DNA of 56,387 nucleotides from an uncultured Clostridia bacterium (GCA_934675735.1 CAKURR010000016.1:1-56387); one strand, 5' to 3'. Shown: positions 13,116 to 22,676, counted from the first letter of the stretch. The notes: a model not told the origin generated them from the sequence alone. Numbers and translations are program-made.

Positions 13116-16100
13116 ATGTATCAGAAGGTTTCGACCGACATGAACTTCGCCCAGCGCGAGGAAGAAGTCATCAAATTCTGGCGCGACGAGGACATCTTTA
13201 AGAAAACGGTGAAGCTGCGCGAGGGCGCGCCCGCCTTTACATTCTTCGACGGCCCGCCGACCGCCAACGGCAAGCCGCACATCGGCCACGTGGAGACCCG
13301 CGCGATTAAGGACATCATCCCGCGCTACCGCACGATGAAGGGCTACGACGTGCTGCGCAAGGCCGGCTGGGACACGCACGGCCTGCCGGTCGAGCTGGAG
13401 GTCGAGAAGATGCTCGGCTTGGACGGCAAGCCGCAGATTGAGGAATACGGCATCGAACCGTTCATCAAGAAGTGCAAGGAATCCGTCTGGAAATACAAGA
13501 CCGAGTGGGAGCAGATGAGCGAGCGCGTCGGCTATTGGGCCGATATGGAGCACCCGTACATCACCTACGAGGATAATTACATTGAGTCCGAGTGGTGGAG
13601 CCTCAAGAAGATTTACGAAAAGGGCCTGCTCTACAAGGGCCACAAGATTGTGCCGTACTGCCCGCGCTGCGGCACTGCGCTCTCCAGCCACGAAGTGGCG
13701 CAGGGCTACAAGCGCGTGGAGGAGACCTCCGCGGTCGTGCGCTTCAAGGTGAAGGGCACGGAGAACACCTACCTCACCGCGTGGACGACCACCCCGTGGA
13801 CGCTGCCCAGCAACGTCGCGCTGTGCGTCAATCCGGATGAGGATTACGTGAAGCTGACCTTTGAGGGCGACACCTATTACATGGCGGGCGCGCTCGTCGA
13901 ATCCATCTTCGGCGGCAAGGAAGAGAAGCCCGTCGTCGTGGAGACCATGAAGGGCAGCGCGCTGGAATACATGGAGTATGAGCCGCTCTACGAGGTGGAG
14001 CGCGAAGGCGCGAAGTTCCACTACGTCGTCTGCGACAGCTACGTCACCATGAGCGACGGCACGGGCATCGTTCACATCGCGCCGGCGTTCGGCGAGGACG
14101 ACGCGCGCGTGGGCCGCAAGTATAACCTGCCGTTCGTGCAGCTGGTGGATGCGCAGGGCTGCCTGACCGACGAGACCAAGTGGCCGGGCGTGTTCGTCAA
14201 GGATGCGGACAAGCTCGTGCTGGCCGACCTGAAGGAGCGCCGCCTGCTGGTCAAGGCGCCGAAGTTTGAGCACGATTATCCCTTCTGCTGGCGCTGCGAC
14301 ACGCCGCTCATCTACTACGCCCGCCAGAGCTGGTTCATCAAGATGACCGCCGTGCACGACGAGCTGATGCGCAACAACCGCGCCGTTAACTGGATGCCGG
14401 ATAACATCAAGGAAGGCCGCATGGGCAACTTCCTGGACAATGTTATCGACTGGGGTCTCTCCCGCGAGCGCTATTGGGGCACGCCGCTGCCGGTCTGGAC
14501 CTGCAAGTGCGGCCATGTGCACGTCATCGGCAGCCGCGAAGAGCTGGTGAAGCTCGGCCGCAATGTTGACCCCAACATCGAGCTGCACCGCCCGTATATC
14601 GACAGCGTTGTGCTGACCTGCCCGAAGTGCGGCGGCGACATGCACCGCGAGAAGGAGGTCATCGACTGCTGGTATGACTCCGGCTCGATGCCGTTCGCGC
14701 AGTGGCACTATCCGTTTGAAAACAAGGAGCAGTTCGAGCGCCGCTTCCCGGCGGATTTCATCTCCGAGGCCATTGACCAGACGCGCGGCTGGTTCTATAC
14801 GCTGCTGGCGATTTCGACCTGCATGTTCGATACCAACCCGTTCAAGAACTGCATCGTGATGGGCCACGTGCAGGATAAGGACGGCAAGAAGATGAGCAAG
14901 CACATCGGCAACACCGTCGATCCGTGGAGCGTGCTCAACACGCAGGGCGCGGACGCCGTGCGCTGGTTCTTCTACAACAACGCCGCGCCGTGGATGCCCA
15001 ACCGCTTCCACGCCAAGGCCATCGACGAGACGACCCGCAAGTACATGGGCACGCTGTGGAACACCTACGCGTTCTTCATCCTCTATGCGGAAATCGACCA
15101 GTTCAACCCGAAGGAGCATCCGCTCGACAAGGTTCAGCTGACGCTGATGGACAAGTGGATTCTCTCCCGCCTGAACTCCCTCATCCGCGAGGTGGACGGC
15201 GACCTGAACGAATACAAGATTTTCGAGGCCTCCCGCGCGATGACGGACTTTGTGGACGACCTGTCCAACTGGTATGTCCGCCGCAGCCGCGAGCGCTTCT
15301 GGGGCAAGGGCATGGCCGGTGACAAGGAGGCCGCTTTCGCGACGCTCTATCACATTCTGGAGACGATGAGCCGCCTGACCGCGCCGTTCACGCCGTTCAT
15401 GGCCGAGAGCATGTACCGCAACCTCGTCTGCTCGGTTGACAAGGATGCGCCGATTTCCGTCCACATGACGGATTTCCCGACCTGCGACGAGCGGTATATC
15501 GACGCCGAGCTGGAGCAGCACATGCGCGACCTGCTGGAGGTCGTCGTGCTGGGCCGCAGCTGCCGCAGCGAAAGCGGCCTGAAGGTGCGCCAGCCGCTCT
15601 CCCGCATGATTGTCAGCGGCGCGACCCTGCCGCAGGACCTCTGCGCGCTGGCCGAGGACGAGCTGAACGTGAAGGACGCCGTCTTTACCGACGACACCAC
15701 CGCCTTCATGACCTATCAGCTCAAGCCGCAGATGCGCACGCTGGGCAAGAAATACGGCAAGCTGCTTAAGGCCATCGGCGAGAAGCTCGCCACGCTGGAC
15801 GGCAACGAGGTTGTCGCGGGCTTTGAGAAGGGCGAGCTGCTCCGCTTCGAGCTGGACGGCACGCCCGTCGAGCTGGAAAAGGACGACGTGCTCACCGCGC
15901 CGATGAAGAAGCCGGGCTATGTTGTGGCGACCGACCGCGGCGTGACCGTCGCGCTGGATACCAACCTGACCGAAGACCTGATTGCCGAGGGCTTTGCCCG
16001 CGAGGTGATTTCCAAGCTGCAGACGATGCGCAAGGAAGCGGGCTTCGAGGTGGTGGACCGCATCCATGTCACCGTCAAGACGGCAGACGAGAAGCTCGCG

Positions 16101-16244
16101 CAGATTGTGGCGCAGAACGCGGAAGCGATTGAGCGCGGCGTGCTGGCGCTGGATGTCAAGCTCGGCGACGCGCCGGAGGGCGCGTATGTCCGCGACTGGA
16201 GCATCAACGGCGTGGACGCGACGCTGAGCGTAAAGAAAGCATAA
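13116..16244 (+). CDS. ileS: Isoleucine--tRNA ligase
   Basis: A 1042-residue class I aminoacyl-tRNA synthetase that charges tRNA-Ile. Seen: HIGH motif (PHIGHVE, His55-His58), the Ile/Val/Leu editing domain (TAWTTTPWTLPSN), WDTHGLP, and KMSKH at residues 592-596. The C-terminal anticodon-binding region contains RESGLKVRQPLSRM-type sequence (here SESGLKVRQPL). The length and the TANGKPHIGH context fit the longer, eukaryote-like IleS2 branch, some of whose members tolerate mupirocin; resistance here is not shown. ATG at 13116 is preceded by AGGAGG; further upstream in-frame codons fall in the T-box terminator. The T-box specifier AUC agrees with the enzyme's identity. Confidence 0.97.
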   Translation: MYQKVSTDMNFAQREEEVIKFWRDEDIFKKTVKLREGAPAFTFFDGPPTANGKPHIGHVETRAIKDIIPRYRTMKGYDVLRKAGWDTHGLPVELEVEKMLGLDGKPQIEEYGIEPFIKKCKESVWKYKTEWEQMSERVGYWADMEHPYITYEDNYIESEWWSLKKIYEKGLLYKGHKIVPYCPRCGTALSSHEVAQGYKRVEETSAVVRFKVKGTENTYLTAWTTTPWTLPSNVALCVNPDEDYVKLTFEGDTYYMAGALVESIFGGKEEKPVVVETMKGSALEYMEYEPLYEVEREGAKFHYVVCDSYVTMSDGTGIVHIAPAFGEDDARVGRKYNLPFVQLVDAQGCLTDETKWPGVFVKDADKLVLADLKERRLLVKAPKFEHDYPFCWRCDTPLIYYARQSWFIKMTAVHDELMRNNRAVNWMPDNIKEGRMGNFLDNVIDWGLSRERYWGTPLPVWTCKCGHVHVIGSREELVKLGRNVDPNIELHRPYIDSVVLTCPKCGGDMHREKEVIDCWYDSGSMPFAQWHYPFENKEQFERRFPADFISEAIDQTRGWFYTLLAISTCMFDTNPFKNCIVMGHVQDKDGKKMSKHIGNTVDPWSVLNTQGADAVRWFFYNNAAPWMPNRFHAKAIDETTRKYMGTLWNTYAFFILYAEIDQFNPKEHPLDKVQLTLMDKWILSRLNSLIREVDGDLNEYKIFEASRAMTDFVDDLSNWYVRRSRERFWGKGMAGDKEAAFATLYHILETMSRLTAPFTPFMAESMYRNLVCSVDKDAPISVHMTDFPTCDERYIDAELEQHMRDLLEVVVLGRSCRSESGLKVRQPLSRMIVSGATLPQDLCALAEDELNVKDAVFTDDTTAFMTYQLKPQMRTLGKKYGKLLKAIGEKLATLDGNEVVAGFEKGELLRFELDGTPVELEKDDVLTAPMKKPGYVVATDRGVTVALDTNLTEDLIAEGFAREVISKLQTMRKEAGFEVVDRIHVTVKTADEKLAQIVAQNAEAIERGVLALDVKLGDAPEGAYVRDWSINGVDATLSVKKA

Positions 16245-17566
16245 TGGAATCCATGAAAAAAATCGTAATCGCCGGCGCGGGGGCATATTTCTTTGCCCCC
16301 GCGATTTTAGAAGATTTGTTCGTCCGTTTCCGCATGGAAGCGGAATATTGGATGGTGGACGCCGACCTCGACATGGCGGAGCTTTCCGCACGCGGGGCGC
16401 AGGCGCTGGCGCGCGCTTTCGGCGTGCAGGCGCGGTTTTATTACACCACCCAGCTGCAAAAGGCGACGTTCTCTGCGGATGCGGTCATCCTCTGCTCGGA
16501 TTTTCTCGATGAAGAAGCGTGGAAAAAGGATTTTGAAGCGCTGGATGAAGTCGGGCTGGGCAAGCAGGTTCGTCTGCGCGGCGGTCTCGGCGGCGCGATG
16601 CAGACCATGCGCGCGGTCGGCTTTGTCTGCGATTTGGCGGATCAGATGCGCGAGGAATGCCCGGGCGCGCCGCTCATCCTCTGCTCGAGCGGATACGGCG
16701 GCCTGCCTCTTTCCCGCGCGTGCGAGGCGGCGCAGCGCTTCTGCGGCGTGCGCACCCTGGGTGTGAGCGGCGTGACGGAACAGACCCGCGCGCGGCTGGC
16801 GCTGTATCTGGGCCTGAAAGAGGACAAGGTGGATGTGACCTGCGCGGGCCTGAACGATTTCTCGTGGGTGGCCTCGTGCCATGAGCTGCCGAGCGGAAAA
16901 GACCTCGTTCCGCGCATCATGAAGGAAATGAAAGAGGACGACCGCGAGGCGCTGGCCGCGCAGTATATCGATTGGTATGGCGCGATTCCGGCCGGGCCGC
17001 GCGTCACCCAGTGCGAGCTGCTGGCCGATACGGAGCTTAGCCCGCGCCGTTCGCTGATGATTTCGGGCGTGGGCGCGGCGGATTATGAGCTGCGCAAGCG
17101 CAACCTTGCTCTGCTGACGGTTCACGGCCCGATGCGGCCCAAGGGCGCGCAGGCGTGGGGGCAGATTCGCACGAGCGGCCTGTCCTCCGTGCGGCCGGTG
17201 GAAATTCTGCGCGCTCTGTGGGGCGAGGGCGAGTGCGACGTGAAGAGCATGGTCATGCCGTGCGACGGCGCTGTGCCCGGCGTGACGCATGGGCGCTTTG
17301 TCGAAGGCCCGGCGCATGTCACGAAGGACGGCCCCGTCGGCAAGCCTGTGGAACTGCCCATCGAGCTGGAGGATGTGATGGAACAGCTGAGTTTGGTCAA
17401 CCGCCTGTATGCCGAGGCCGCCGCGACGGGCAGCCGAAACGCGCTTCGCGAGGCGCTGGAAATCGACCCCGCGCTGACGGGCATCGACCTGCTCTATTCC
17501 GAAGGCATTGTGGCGGACATGCTGGAGAACCAGAAAGAGAAGTATCCGAGGTTCTTCAGGGAGTAA
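16244..17566 (+). CDS. Glycoside hydrolase family 4-like NAD-binding protein, metal ligands not conserved
   Basis: 440 residues with an N-terminal Rossmann fold (IVIAGAGAYFFAPAILEDL, about 7-25) and the GH4 layout (ADAVILCSDF, GLGGAMQTMRAVG, a GLN-x-FSW motif). GH4 enzymes use NAD+ and a divalent metal held by a Cys and a His to split phospho- or alpha-glycosides. Here the positions that align by motif read LGVSGV (Ser175 in place of the Cys) and GLNDFSW (Asp205 in place of the His), so normal chemistry is doubtful. It overlaps the ileS stop by one base (TAATG); an alternative start is ATG 16253. It is probably cotranscribed with ileS, an odd pairing. Confidence 0.7.
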   Translation: MESMKKIVIAGAGAYFFAPAILEDLFVRFRMEAEYWMVDADLDMAELSARGAQALARAFGVQARFYYTTQLQKATFSADAVILCSDFLDEEAWKKDFEALDEVGLGKQVRLRGGLGGAMQTMRAVGFVCDLADQMREECPGAPLILCSSGYGGLPLSRACEAAQRFCGVRTLGVSGVTEQTRARLALYLGLKEDKVDVTCAGLNDFSWVASCHELPSGKDLVPRIMKEMKEDDREALAAQYIDWYGAIPAGPRVTQCELLADTELSPRRSLMISGVGAADYELRKRNLALLTVHGPMRPKGAQAWGQIRTSGLSSVRPVEILRALWGEGECDVKSMVMPCDGAVPGVTHGRFVEGPAHVTKDGPVGKPVELPIELEDVMEQLSLVNRLYAEAAATGSRNALREALEIDPALTGIDLLYSEGIVADMLENQKEKYPRFFRE

Positions 17567-17576
17567 CGGGGAGGGG

Positions 17577-17766
17577 GACGATGGGGCTTTGCCCCATGCC
17601 CCACCAAGAACCTGAGGTTCTTGGATTTCCCACTGCATTGCTCGCTGCGCGAGCAATGGGGGAAGATAAGAAATTTATCATTTTTCCCCGGCCGCGTCAG
17701 CGGCCGGAAGCGGAAGGTACAGGGAACTCAGTTCCCTGTCAGGGGTTTGGGGACAGCGTCCCCAAC
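17577..17766. repeat. Family A repeat, locus A5
   Basis: GGGGCTTTGCCCC, CCAAGAACCTGAGGTTCTTGG-type palindrome, CATTGCTCGC-TGCG-CGAGCAATG hairpin, GGCCGCGTCAGCGGCC, AGGGAACTCAGTTCCCT, and GGGGACAGCGTCCCC. The ribosome binding site of the next gene follows. Confidence 0.85.
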
Positions 17767-17788
17767 GTACCCCCTGAGAAAGGAACCT

Positions 17789-18658
17789 ATGTTTTTAGCA
17801 GATCAATGGCAGGACTATGAGGTCCTCGATTGCGGCGGCGGCGAAAAGCTCGAACGCTGGGGCGACGTGTATCTGCGCCGTCCCGATCCGCAGGCCATCT
17901 GGCCCGCGCGCGATCCGTCGCTTTGGCGCAAGGCGCAGGCGCATTATCATCGCAGCGAAAAGGGCGGCGGCTCGTGGGAGTTCTTCACCAAGCTGCCCGA
18001 CCGCTGGGTGATGAATTATAAAAACCTGCGCTTCTATGTTCGCCCGACCGGATTCAAGCACACCGGCCTGTTCCCCGAACAGGCGGCGAATTGGGATTGG
18101 ATGACCGGCCTTGTCTCCGAACGCGTGAAGCAGGGGCGCGAGGTGCGCGTGCTCAATCTGTTTGCCTATACCGGCGGCGCGACCATGGCCTGCGCGGCGG
18201 CGGGCGCACAGGTGTGCCACTGCGACGCGGCCAAGGGCATGGTGCAGTGGGCGCGGGAAAACCGCGAATGCTGCGGCCTGCCGGAGGACCGCGTGCGCTG
18301 GATTATCGACGACGCGCTCAAGTTTGTGCAGCGCGAGGCGCGCCGCGGCCGCTTCTACGACGGCATTCTGATGGACCCGCCGTCCTACGGGCGCGGCCCG
18401 GGCGGCGAGGTCTGGAAGCTGGAAAACGAGCTGTACGGTCTGGCGAAGGCCTGCTCCGAAGCGCTCTCCGACGACCCGCTGTTCTTCCTCATCAACGGCT
18501 ACACGACGGGTTTCCAGGCCAGCGTGCTGGGCAATATGATTGATATGACCGTCAAGCCCCGCTTCGGCGGCATCATCACTGCGGACGAAGTCTGTCTGCC
18601 CGTGACGGCGGGCGGCGTGCTCCCGTGCGGCGCGAGCGGACGCTGGCAGAGGGCGTAA
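17789..18658 (+). CDS. Class I SAM-dependent methyltransferase (RlmK-like, probable rRNA methyltransferase)
   Basis: 289 residues. SAM-binding motif I is NLFAYTGGATMACAAAGA, followed by an acidic motif II (CDAAKGMVQWARENRECCGL), a motif with IIDDALKF, and the catalytic ILMDPPSYGRGP. This set is typical of the Methyltrans_SAM family that methylates 23S rRNA bases. No N-terminal PUA domain is present. ATG 17789 with GAAAGGA upstream is chosen; the in-frame extension to 17621 is only repeat sequence. The next gene, a pseudouridine synthase, begins 1 base after the stop codon, so the two form an RNA modification pair. The target base is unknown. Confidence 0.8.
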   Translation: MFLADQWQDYEVLDCGGGEKLERWGDVYLRRPDPQAIWPARDPSLWRKAQAHYHRSEKGGGSWEFFTKLPDRWVMNYKNLRFYVRPTGFKHTGLFPEQAANWDWMTGLVSERVKQGREVRVLNLFAYTGGATMACAAAGAQVCHCDAAKGMVQWARENRECCGLPEDRVRWIIDDALKFVQREARRGRFYDGILMDPPSYGRGPGGEVWKLENELYGLAKACSEALSDDPLFFLINGYTTGFQASVLGNMIDMTVKPRFGGIITADEVCLPVTAGGVLPCGASGRWQRA

Positions 18659-18659
18659 G

Positions 18660-19373
18660 ATGGAAAGTTATCGCGGCGTATCCATCGTCTATGAGGATAA
18701 CCACCTGCTCGTCGTCGTCAAGCCGCCGAACATGCCCACTCAGGCGGATGATTCCGGCGACGCGGATTTGCACGGCACGATGAAGGCGTATATCGCCGAG
18801 CAATACAACAAGCCCGGCGCGGTGTATCTGGGCCTTGTCCATCGGCTGGACAGGCCCGTGGGCGGCCTTGTCGTGCTGGCCAAGACCGGCAAGGCGGCGG
18901 ACAGGCTGAGCGCACAGGTGCGGGACAAGACGATGCAGCGGCAGTATGTCGCCGCCGTCCGCGGTCAGGCGAAGGAAGCGGACGAGCTTTGCGATTTTCT
19001 GCTGAAAGACGGCAAAACCAACACCGTGCGCGTCGTGTTCGCGGACACGCCCGGCGCGAAGGACGCGAAACTGCGCTACCAAAAATGCGGCGAAGCGGGC
19101 GGGCTGACGCTGGTGCGTGTGCGCCTGTTCACGGGCAGAAGCCACCAGATTCGCGTGCAGCTTGCCCAAGCGGGCCTGCCGATTTGGGGCGACGCGCGCT
19201 ACGGCGGCGGCAGGCCCGGCGAGCAGATCGCGCTCTGGGGCGCGCATCTGGGCCTGATTCACCCGACCAAGAAGGAAGAAATGCACTTTGACGCGCTTCC
19301 GCCAATGGACGCGCAGCCGTGGAAACGGTTTGATGCGGCGGTTTGGGCGAAAGAAAGCAAAATCTGCCTGTAA
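18660..19373 (+). CDS. RluA/RluD-family pseudouridine synthase
   Basis: 237 residues. Family motif VHRLDRPVGGLVV has the catalytic Asp64 in HRLDRP. Other conserved parts are VYEDNHLLVVVKPPNMPTQ near the N-terminus, RQYVAAVRG, and GRSHQIRVQLAQAGLPIWGDARYGG. No S4 RNA-binding domain precedes it, so it is a short stand-alone type. It makes pseudouridine in rRNA or tRNA; the site cannot be assigned. It starts 1 base after the methyltransferase gene ends. Confidence 0.9.
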   Translation: MESYRGVSIVYEDNHLLVVVKPPNMPTQADDSGDADLHGTMKAYIAEQYNKPGAVYLGLVHRLDRPVGGLVVLAKTGKAADRLSAQVRDKTMQRQYVAAVRGQAKEADELCDFLLKDGKTNTVRVVFADTPGAKDAKLRYQKCGEAGGLTLVRVRLFTGRSHQIRVQLAQAGLPIWGDARYGGGRPGEQIALWGAHLGLIHPTKKEEMHFDALPPMDAQPWKRFDAAVWAKESKICL

Positions 19374-19507
19374 GCGGGAAGAAAAGGCGGGGCTTGCTCG
19401 TATATATGATAGAGGTGCGTTTGAAAGGTGTATAAGAAGCCGGTGCACCTTGAAATCGTTTCAATCGTAGGATGCTTCGCATCCTGCTCTGAAACTGCCT
19501 TTTCTTT

Positions 19508-19800
19508 GAGCGTCAAGGGTTACGACGGGCTGCTGCCCGTACCTGCCTGAGGGATTATATCCCTCAGACTCCCTTCTTCGCTTCGCGCTTATAGTTCGTG
19601 AATTTATATATGGGAAGTCCAGAAACCTCAGGTTTCTTGCAGGGGATTGGAGCCATGCGCCCGCTGTGCGGGAAATGAGCATGGCGGAAATCGGAAATCG
19701 CAAGGAGCCGGAACGGCGTTCGTGAAACGGGCGCGTCTGCCGCAGGCAGAGGACAGCGCCCCTATGCGAGTTTCCCGGACTTGGGGCGGCGCCCCAACGT
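19508..19800. repeat. Family A repeat, locus A6
   Basis: Fills most of the 457-base gap 19374-19830. It holds CTGAGGGAT-TAT-ATCCCTCAG, the CTTCGCTTCGCG module, CCAGAAACCTCAGGTTTCT, then the block seen in A1, A8 and A12 but in reverse orientation (ATTGGAGCCATGCGCCCG... to CTATGCGAGTTTCCC), and GGGGCGGCGCCCC. A short hairpin AGGATGC-TTC-GCATCCT lies before it at 19469-19485. Confidence 0.8.
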
Positions 19801-19830
19801 AACCCCGTAACCCCTTTTTCGGAGGCGTTT

Positions 19831-21765
19831 ATGAAGAACATCATCACCCTGTTGCTTGTCGTGCTGATGCTGCTCGGCGCGGGCGCGCTGGCGGATGACC
19901 GCGCGGATATGCTCGTCGCGGCGGCTGTCAACGAGCTGGGCTATTCCGCGACAAAGGGCGGTTACAGCAAATACGGCGAGTGGGGCGGCAGCGCCTACGG
20001 TGAATGGTGCTCGGAGTTCGTATCCTGGTGCGTGAATTTCGCCGACGAATACTACGGCACGTCCATGCTCGGCAATGACTATCCCTTGCAGACCAGCTGC
20101 GAGGGCGGCTCGATGTGGTATAAGGAGCGCGGCCGATATGTCACCGTGAACGGCGGTCTGCGCGGCGAAGAGGGCCAGTTCTACCTGAGCGACGGCGTTT
20201 CCGTTGCGGACAGGCCGTATATCCCGCAGAAGGGCGACCTCATCTATATCGAATGGTATAAGTATAACCGCCTTGACCACGTCGGCATCGTCGAAATGGT
20301 GACGCAGGACGCGGACGGCACGTATTATGTCCACACCATCGAGGGCAACAATCACATCCTCGGCCCGACGCCGACCGTCGTGCAGCGCTATACCTATCGG
20401 CTGGATGACGATTCCATCCGCGGCTACGGCGTTTTGCAGGAGGGGCTGGTCGGCTGGGAGCTGGGTATGGGTGCTTCCGGCTCGCAGGTCATCGCGCTGC
20501 AAAAGAACCTGAAAGAGCTGGGCTATTACGACGGCGACTGCGGCGGCAAGCTCGGCAAGGCGACCGTCGAAGCCATCAAGAAATTCCAAAAGGCCGGCGG
20601 CCTTGAGCAGACCGGCACGGCGGACTGGGAGACCCAGAAATCCATGAACGAGCAGCTTGACGACCTCCGCGCGGATGCGGCGGCTCAGGCGGAAGCCGCC
20701 GCGCAGGCCAAGGTGCAGGAAAATCTGGAAGCGGCCAAGGAAGCCATCCAATCCTCGTGGTTCGGCGAGTTCGACCCCGAGGACGAGACTGCCGCGTGGG
20801 CACGCCTCACCGCGGACATCGCCGTCTTGGGCACGGATCAGAAGGAGAAAATCTACCTTTCTGATGCGCCGAACGGCAAGCGCAAGACGTATGACGAGGG
20901 CCGCGGCTTTTTTTATGGCGCGTCGGTTGCCGTCAAGGTGCTGGAGGAGCAGGACGGCTGGACGAAAATCGAGGCCTATAACGACCGCGACGAGCTGGAG
21001 CAGGGCTGGGTGAAATCCAGCCGAATCCGCACCGTTTCGCCGAACGAGACCTACGGCATTATCGTGGACAAGATGACCCAGCGGCTGTATCTGTATAAGG
21101 AAGGCAAGCTGCTGACCACGCTGCTCTGTTCGACGGGCACGACGAGCGGCGGCAATTCGCTCATCAACGAGACGGCCAGCGGCGAGTTTCTGCTGTGCAG
21201 CTGGACGGGCGGCTTCTGGTCGGGCAACCTGTACTGCGACCAGGCGATTCGCTTCAACGGCGGCGATTTGCTGCACATGGTGCCCGCGATTTATTCGGGC
21301 GGCAAGGATGACAGCGGCAACCCCGTCGGCACGCCGAATTACGAGATTTGCGAAAGCGCGCTCGGGCGGCGCGCGTCGCACGGCTGCGTGCGCGTGCAGC
21401 GGCAGGCCAACGCGGACGGCTACAACCATTCGTGGCTGTGGAACAACCTCCGCGGGCAGAAGAACATCAAAATCATCATCTGGGATGACGACGGGCGCAA
21501 GCTGGCGGAGACCGACCCCGCCGCGCCGATGTATTACAACAAGAACGGCGGCAAGAAATACCACACCGACGCGCGCTGCTCGAGCGTCAAGAGCACGTAT
21601 CTGCCGCTGTCGGCCATCACCTACGGCGATTTGAGCAGCTATCCGTATACTCAGCTTTCCCCGTGCACCGCGTGCGGCGCGCCGGAGCGGCCGGAGGTCG
21701 TATCCGCGTGGAACGGCGTGATTGACGAGGCCTATGCCGAGCTGGGGCTGACGGGCGAAAAATAA
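19831..21765 (+). CDS. Secreted cell-wall enzyme: CHAP + peptidoglycan-binding + SH3 + L,D-transpeptidase
   Basis: 644 residues with a signal peptide (IITLLLVVLMLLGAGALA). Domains in order: CHAP amidase/endopeptidase (about 25-200) with nucleophile Cys60 in GEWCSEFVSW and His in DHVGIVE; peptidoglycan-binding type 1 domain (about 208-262, GMGASGSQVIALQKNLKELG); an Ala/Glu-rich coiled linker (265-300); an SH3-like segment (about 335-395); YkuD L,D-transpeptidase (about 400-535) with ASHGCVRV, Cys519 catalytic; and a short C-terminal module with spaced Cys (YHTDARCSSV...SPCTACG) that may bind metal. A hydrolase and a cross-linking enzyme in one chain suggests wall remodelling. Its gene follows locus A6; CGGAGG precedes the ATG. 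Confidence 0.85.
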   Translation: MKNIITLLLVVLMLLGAGALADDRADMLVAAAVNELGYSATKGGYSKYGEWGGSAYGEWCSEFVSWCVNFADEYYGTSMLGNDYPLQTSCEGGSMWYKERGRYVTVNGGLRGEEGQFYLSDGVSVADRPYIPQKGDLIYIEWYKYNRLDHVGIVEMVTQDADGTYYVHTIEGNNHILGPTPTVVQRYTYRLDDDSIRGYGVLQEGLVGWELGMGASGSQVIALQKNLKELGYYDGDCGGKLGKATVEAIKKFQKAGGLEQTGTADWETQKSMNEQLDDLRADAAAQAEAAAQAKVQENLEAAKEAIQSSWFGEFDPEDETAAWARLTADIAVLGTDQKEKIYLSDAPNGKRKTYDEGRGFFYGASVAVKVLEEQDGWTKIEAYNDRDELEQGWVKSSRIRTVSPNETYGIIVDKMTQRLYLYKEGKLLTTLLCSTGTTSGGNSLINETASGEFLLCSWTGGFWSGNLYCDQAIRFNGGDLLHMVPAIYSGGKDDSGNPVGTPNYEICESALGRRASHGCVRVQRQANADGYNHSWLWNNLRGQKNIKIIIWDDDGRKLAETDPAAPMYYNKNGGKKYHTDARCSSVKSTYLPLSAITYGDLSSYPYTQLSPCTACGAPERPEVVSAWNGVIDEAYAELGLTGEK

Positions 21766-21902
21766 GCAAGCAAATATTCAAAAAATCGGCATGTTTGCTG
21801 CTACACAAACCATGCGGTCTGTGATACAATATCGGAGTTTGCGCGCCGCGCAGACTCCTTTTTTGCTTAAGAGAGAACATCATCGACACACAGGAGAAGA
21901 TC

Positions 21903-22436
21903 ATGAGCATCAAATCCGTAAAAATCCCCGGCGTGGGCATGCGCAACATCAAAACGGCGCTGGCGGCGGCGTTCTGCGCGTTCATTTATTATTTCATCGG
22001 CCGCAGTCCGGCGTTTGCCTGCATCGGCGCGATTTTCGGCATGGGGTCGGACATGGAGGATTCCCGCAAGAACGGCGGCAACCGCCTGTTCGGCACGCTG
22101 ATCGGCGGCCTTTTGGGCATGCTGCTGTTCCGCATTTACCTGATTTTCAAGCCCGACGGCGCGTATACGCTCTGGCTCGTGCCGCTGACGTTTATCGGCA
22201 CGGTGATTCTGATTGTGCTCTGCCAGATGGTGTGGGTCGGCGGCGTGCAGCCCGGCGGCGTGGTTCTCTGCATTCTGCTGTTCAACACGCCGGTCGAATC
22301 GTATGTGAGCTATGCGCTTTACCGCATTCTGGATACGACTGTCGGCGTTTTGATCGCGTGGGCGGTGAGCTACATTTTCCCGCGCGGCTGGATGCAGATG
22401 TGGAAAGAGCGCCTTGAGGCTCGGAAAGCCAAATAA
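21903..22436 (+). CDS. ArAE/FUSC-like membrane protein (aromatic acid exporter family)
   Basis: 177 residues with about five membrane helices and a short basic tail (RLEARKAK). The start (GMRNIKTALAAAFCAFIYYFIGRSPAFACIGAIF) and DSRKNGGNRLFGTLIGGLLG match the small ArAE_1-type proteins, half-size relatives of fusaric acid/aromatic acid exporters. These lack the soluble domain, so it probably acts as an oligomer. CAGGAG precedes the ATG. A GATACAAT -10 lies at about 21823-21830. The substrate is unknown. Confidence 0.75.
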   Translation: MSIKSVKIPGVGMRNIKTALAAAFCAFIYYFIGRSPAFACIGAIFGMGSDMEDSRKNGGNRLFGTLIGGLLGMLLFRIYLIFKPDGAYTLWLVPLTFIGTVILIVLCQMVWVGGVQPGGVVLCILLFNTPVESYVSYALYRILDTTVGVLIAWAVSYIFPRGWMQMWKERLEARKAK

Positions 22437-22443
22437 GAGGATA

Positions 22444-22614
22444 CGTTGGGGCTCTGCCCCAAACCCCGGCAGGGAACGTTGTTCCCTGCACCCTTTCTTC
22501 GCTTCGCGTCGGTTTGAATATGCTATGCGTTCATTTATCGCGTAGCGATAAATGAAGTGGGAAATCCAAGAACCTCAGGTTCTTGGCAGGGTTTGGGGCA
22601 GAGCCCCAATCGTA
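22444..22614. repeat. Family A repeat, locus A7
   Basis: GGGGCTCTGCCCC, CAGGGAACGTTGTTCCCTG, the CTTCGCTTCGCG module, ATTTATCGCGTAGCGATAAAT, CCAAGAACCTCAGGTTCTTGG, and GGGGCAGAGCCCC. Confidence 0.85.
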
Positions 22615-22626
22615 TTCTTCCCAACG

Positions 22627-22655
22627 TTGACAAAAGACGGCGGAAAGCGTATCAT
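22627..22655 (+). promoter_or_regulatory. Promoter of the ktrB-ktrA unit
   Basis: TTGACA (22627-22632), 17-base spacer and TATCAT (22650-22655), right after repeat A7 and 22 bases before the ATG. Confidence 0.75.
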
Positions 22656-22676
22656 GATGGGGTTTGGAGGGAGAAG

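Noticed and set aside
16244..17566. Lactate/malate dehydrogenase
   Set aside because: The N-terminal Rossmann fold is similar, but GLGGAMQTM and GLN-x-FSW fit the GH4 family better.
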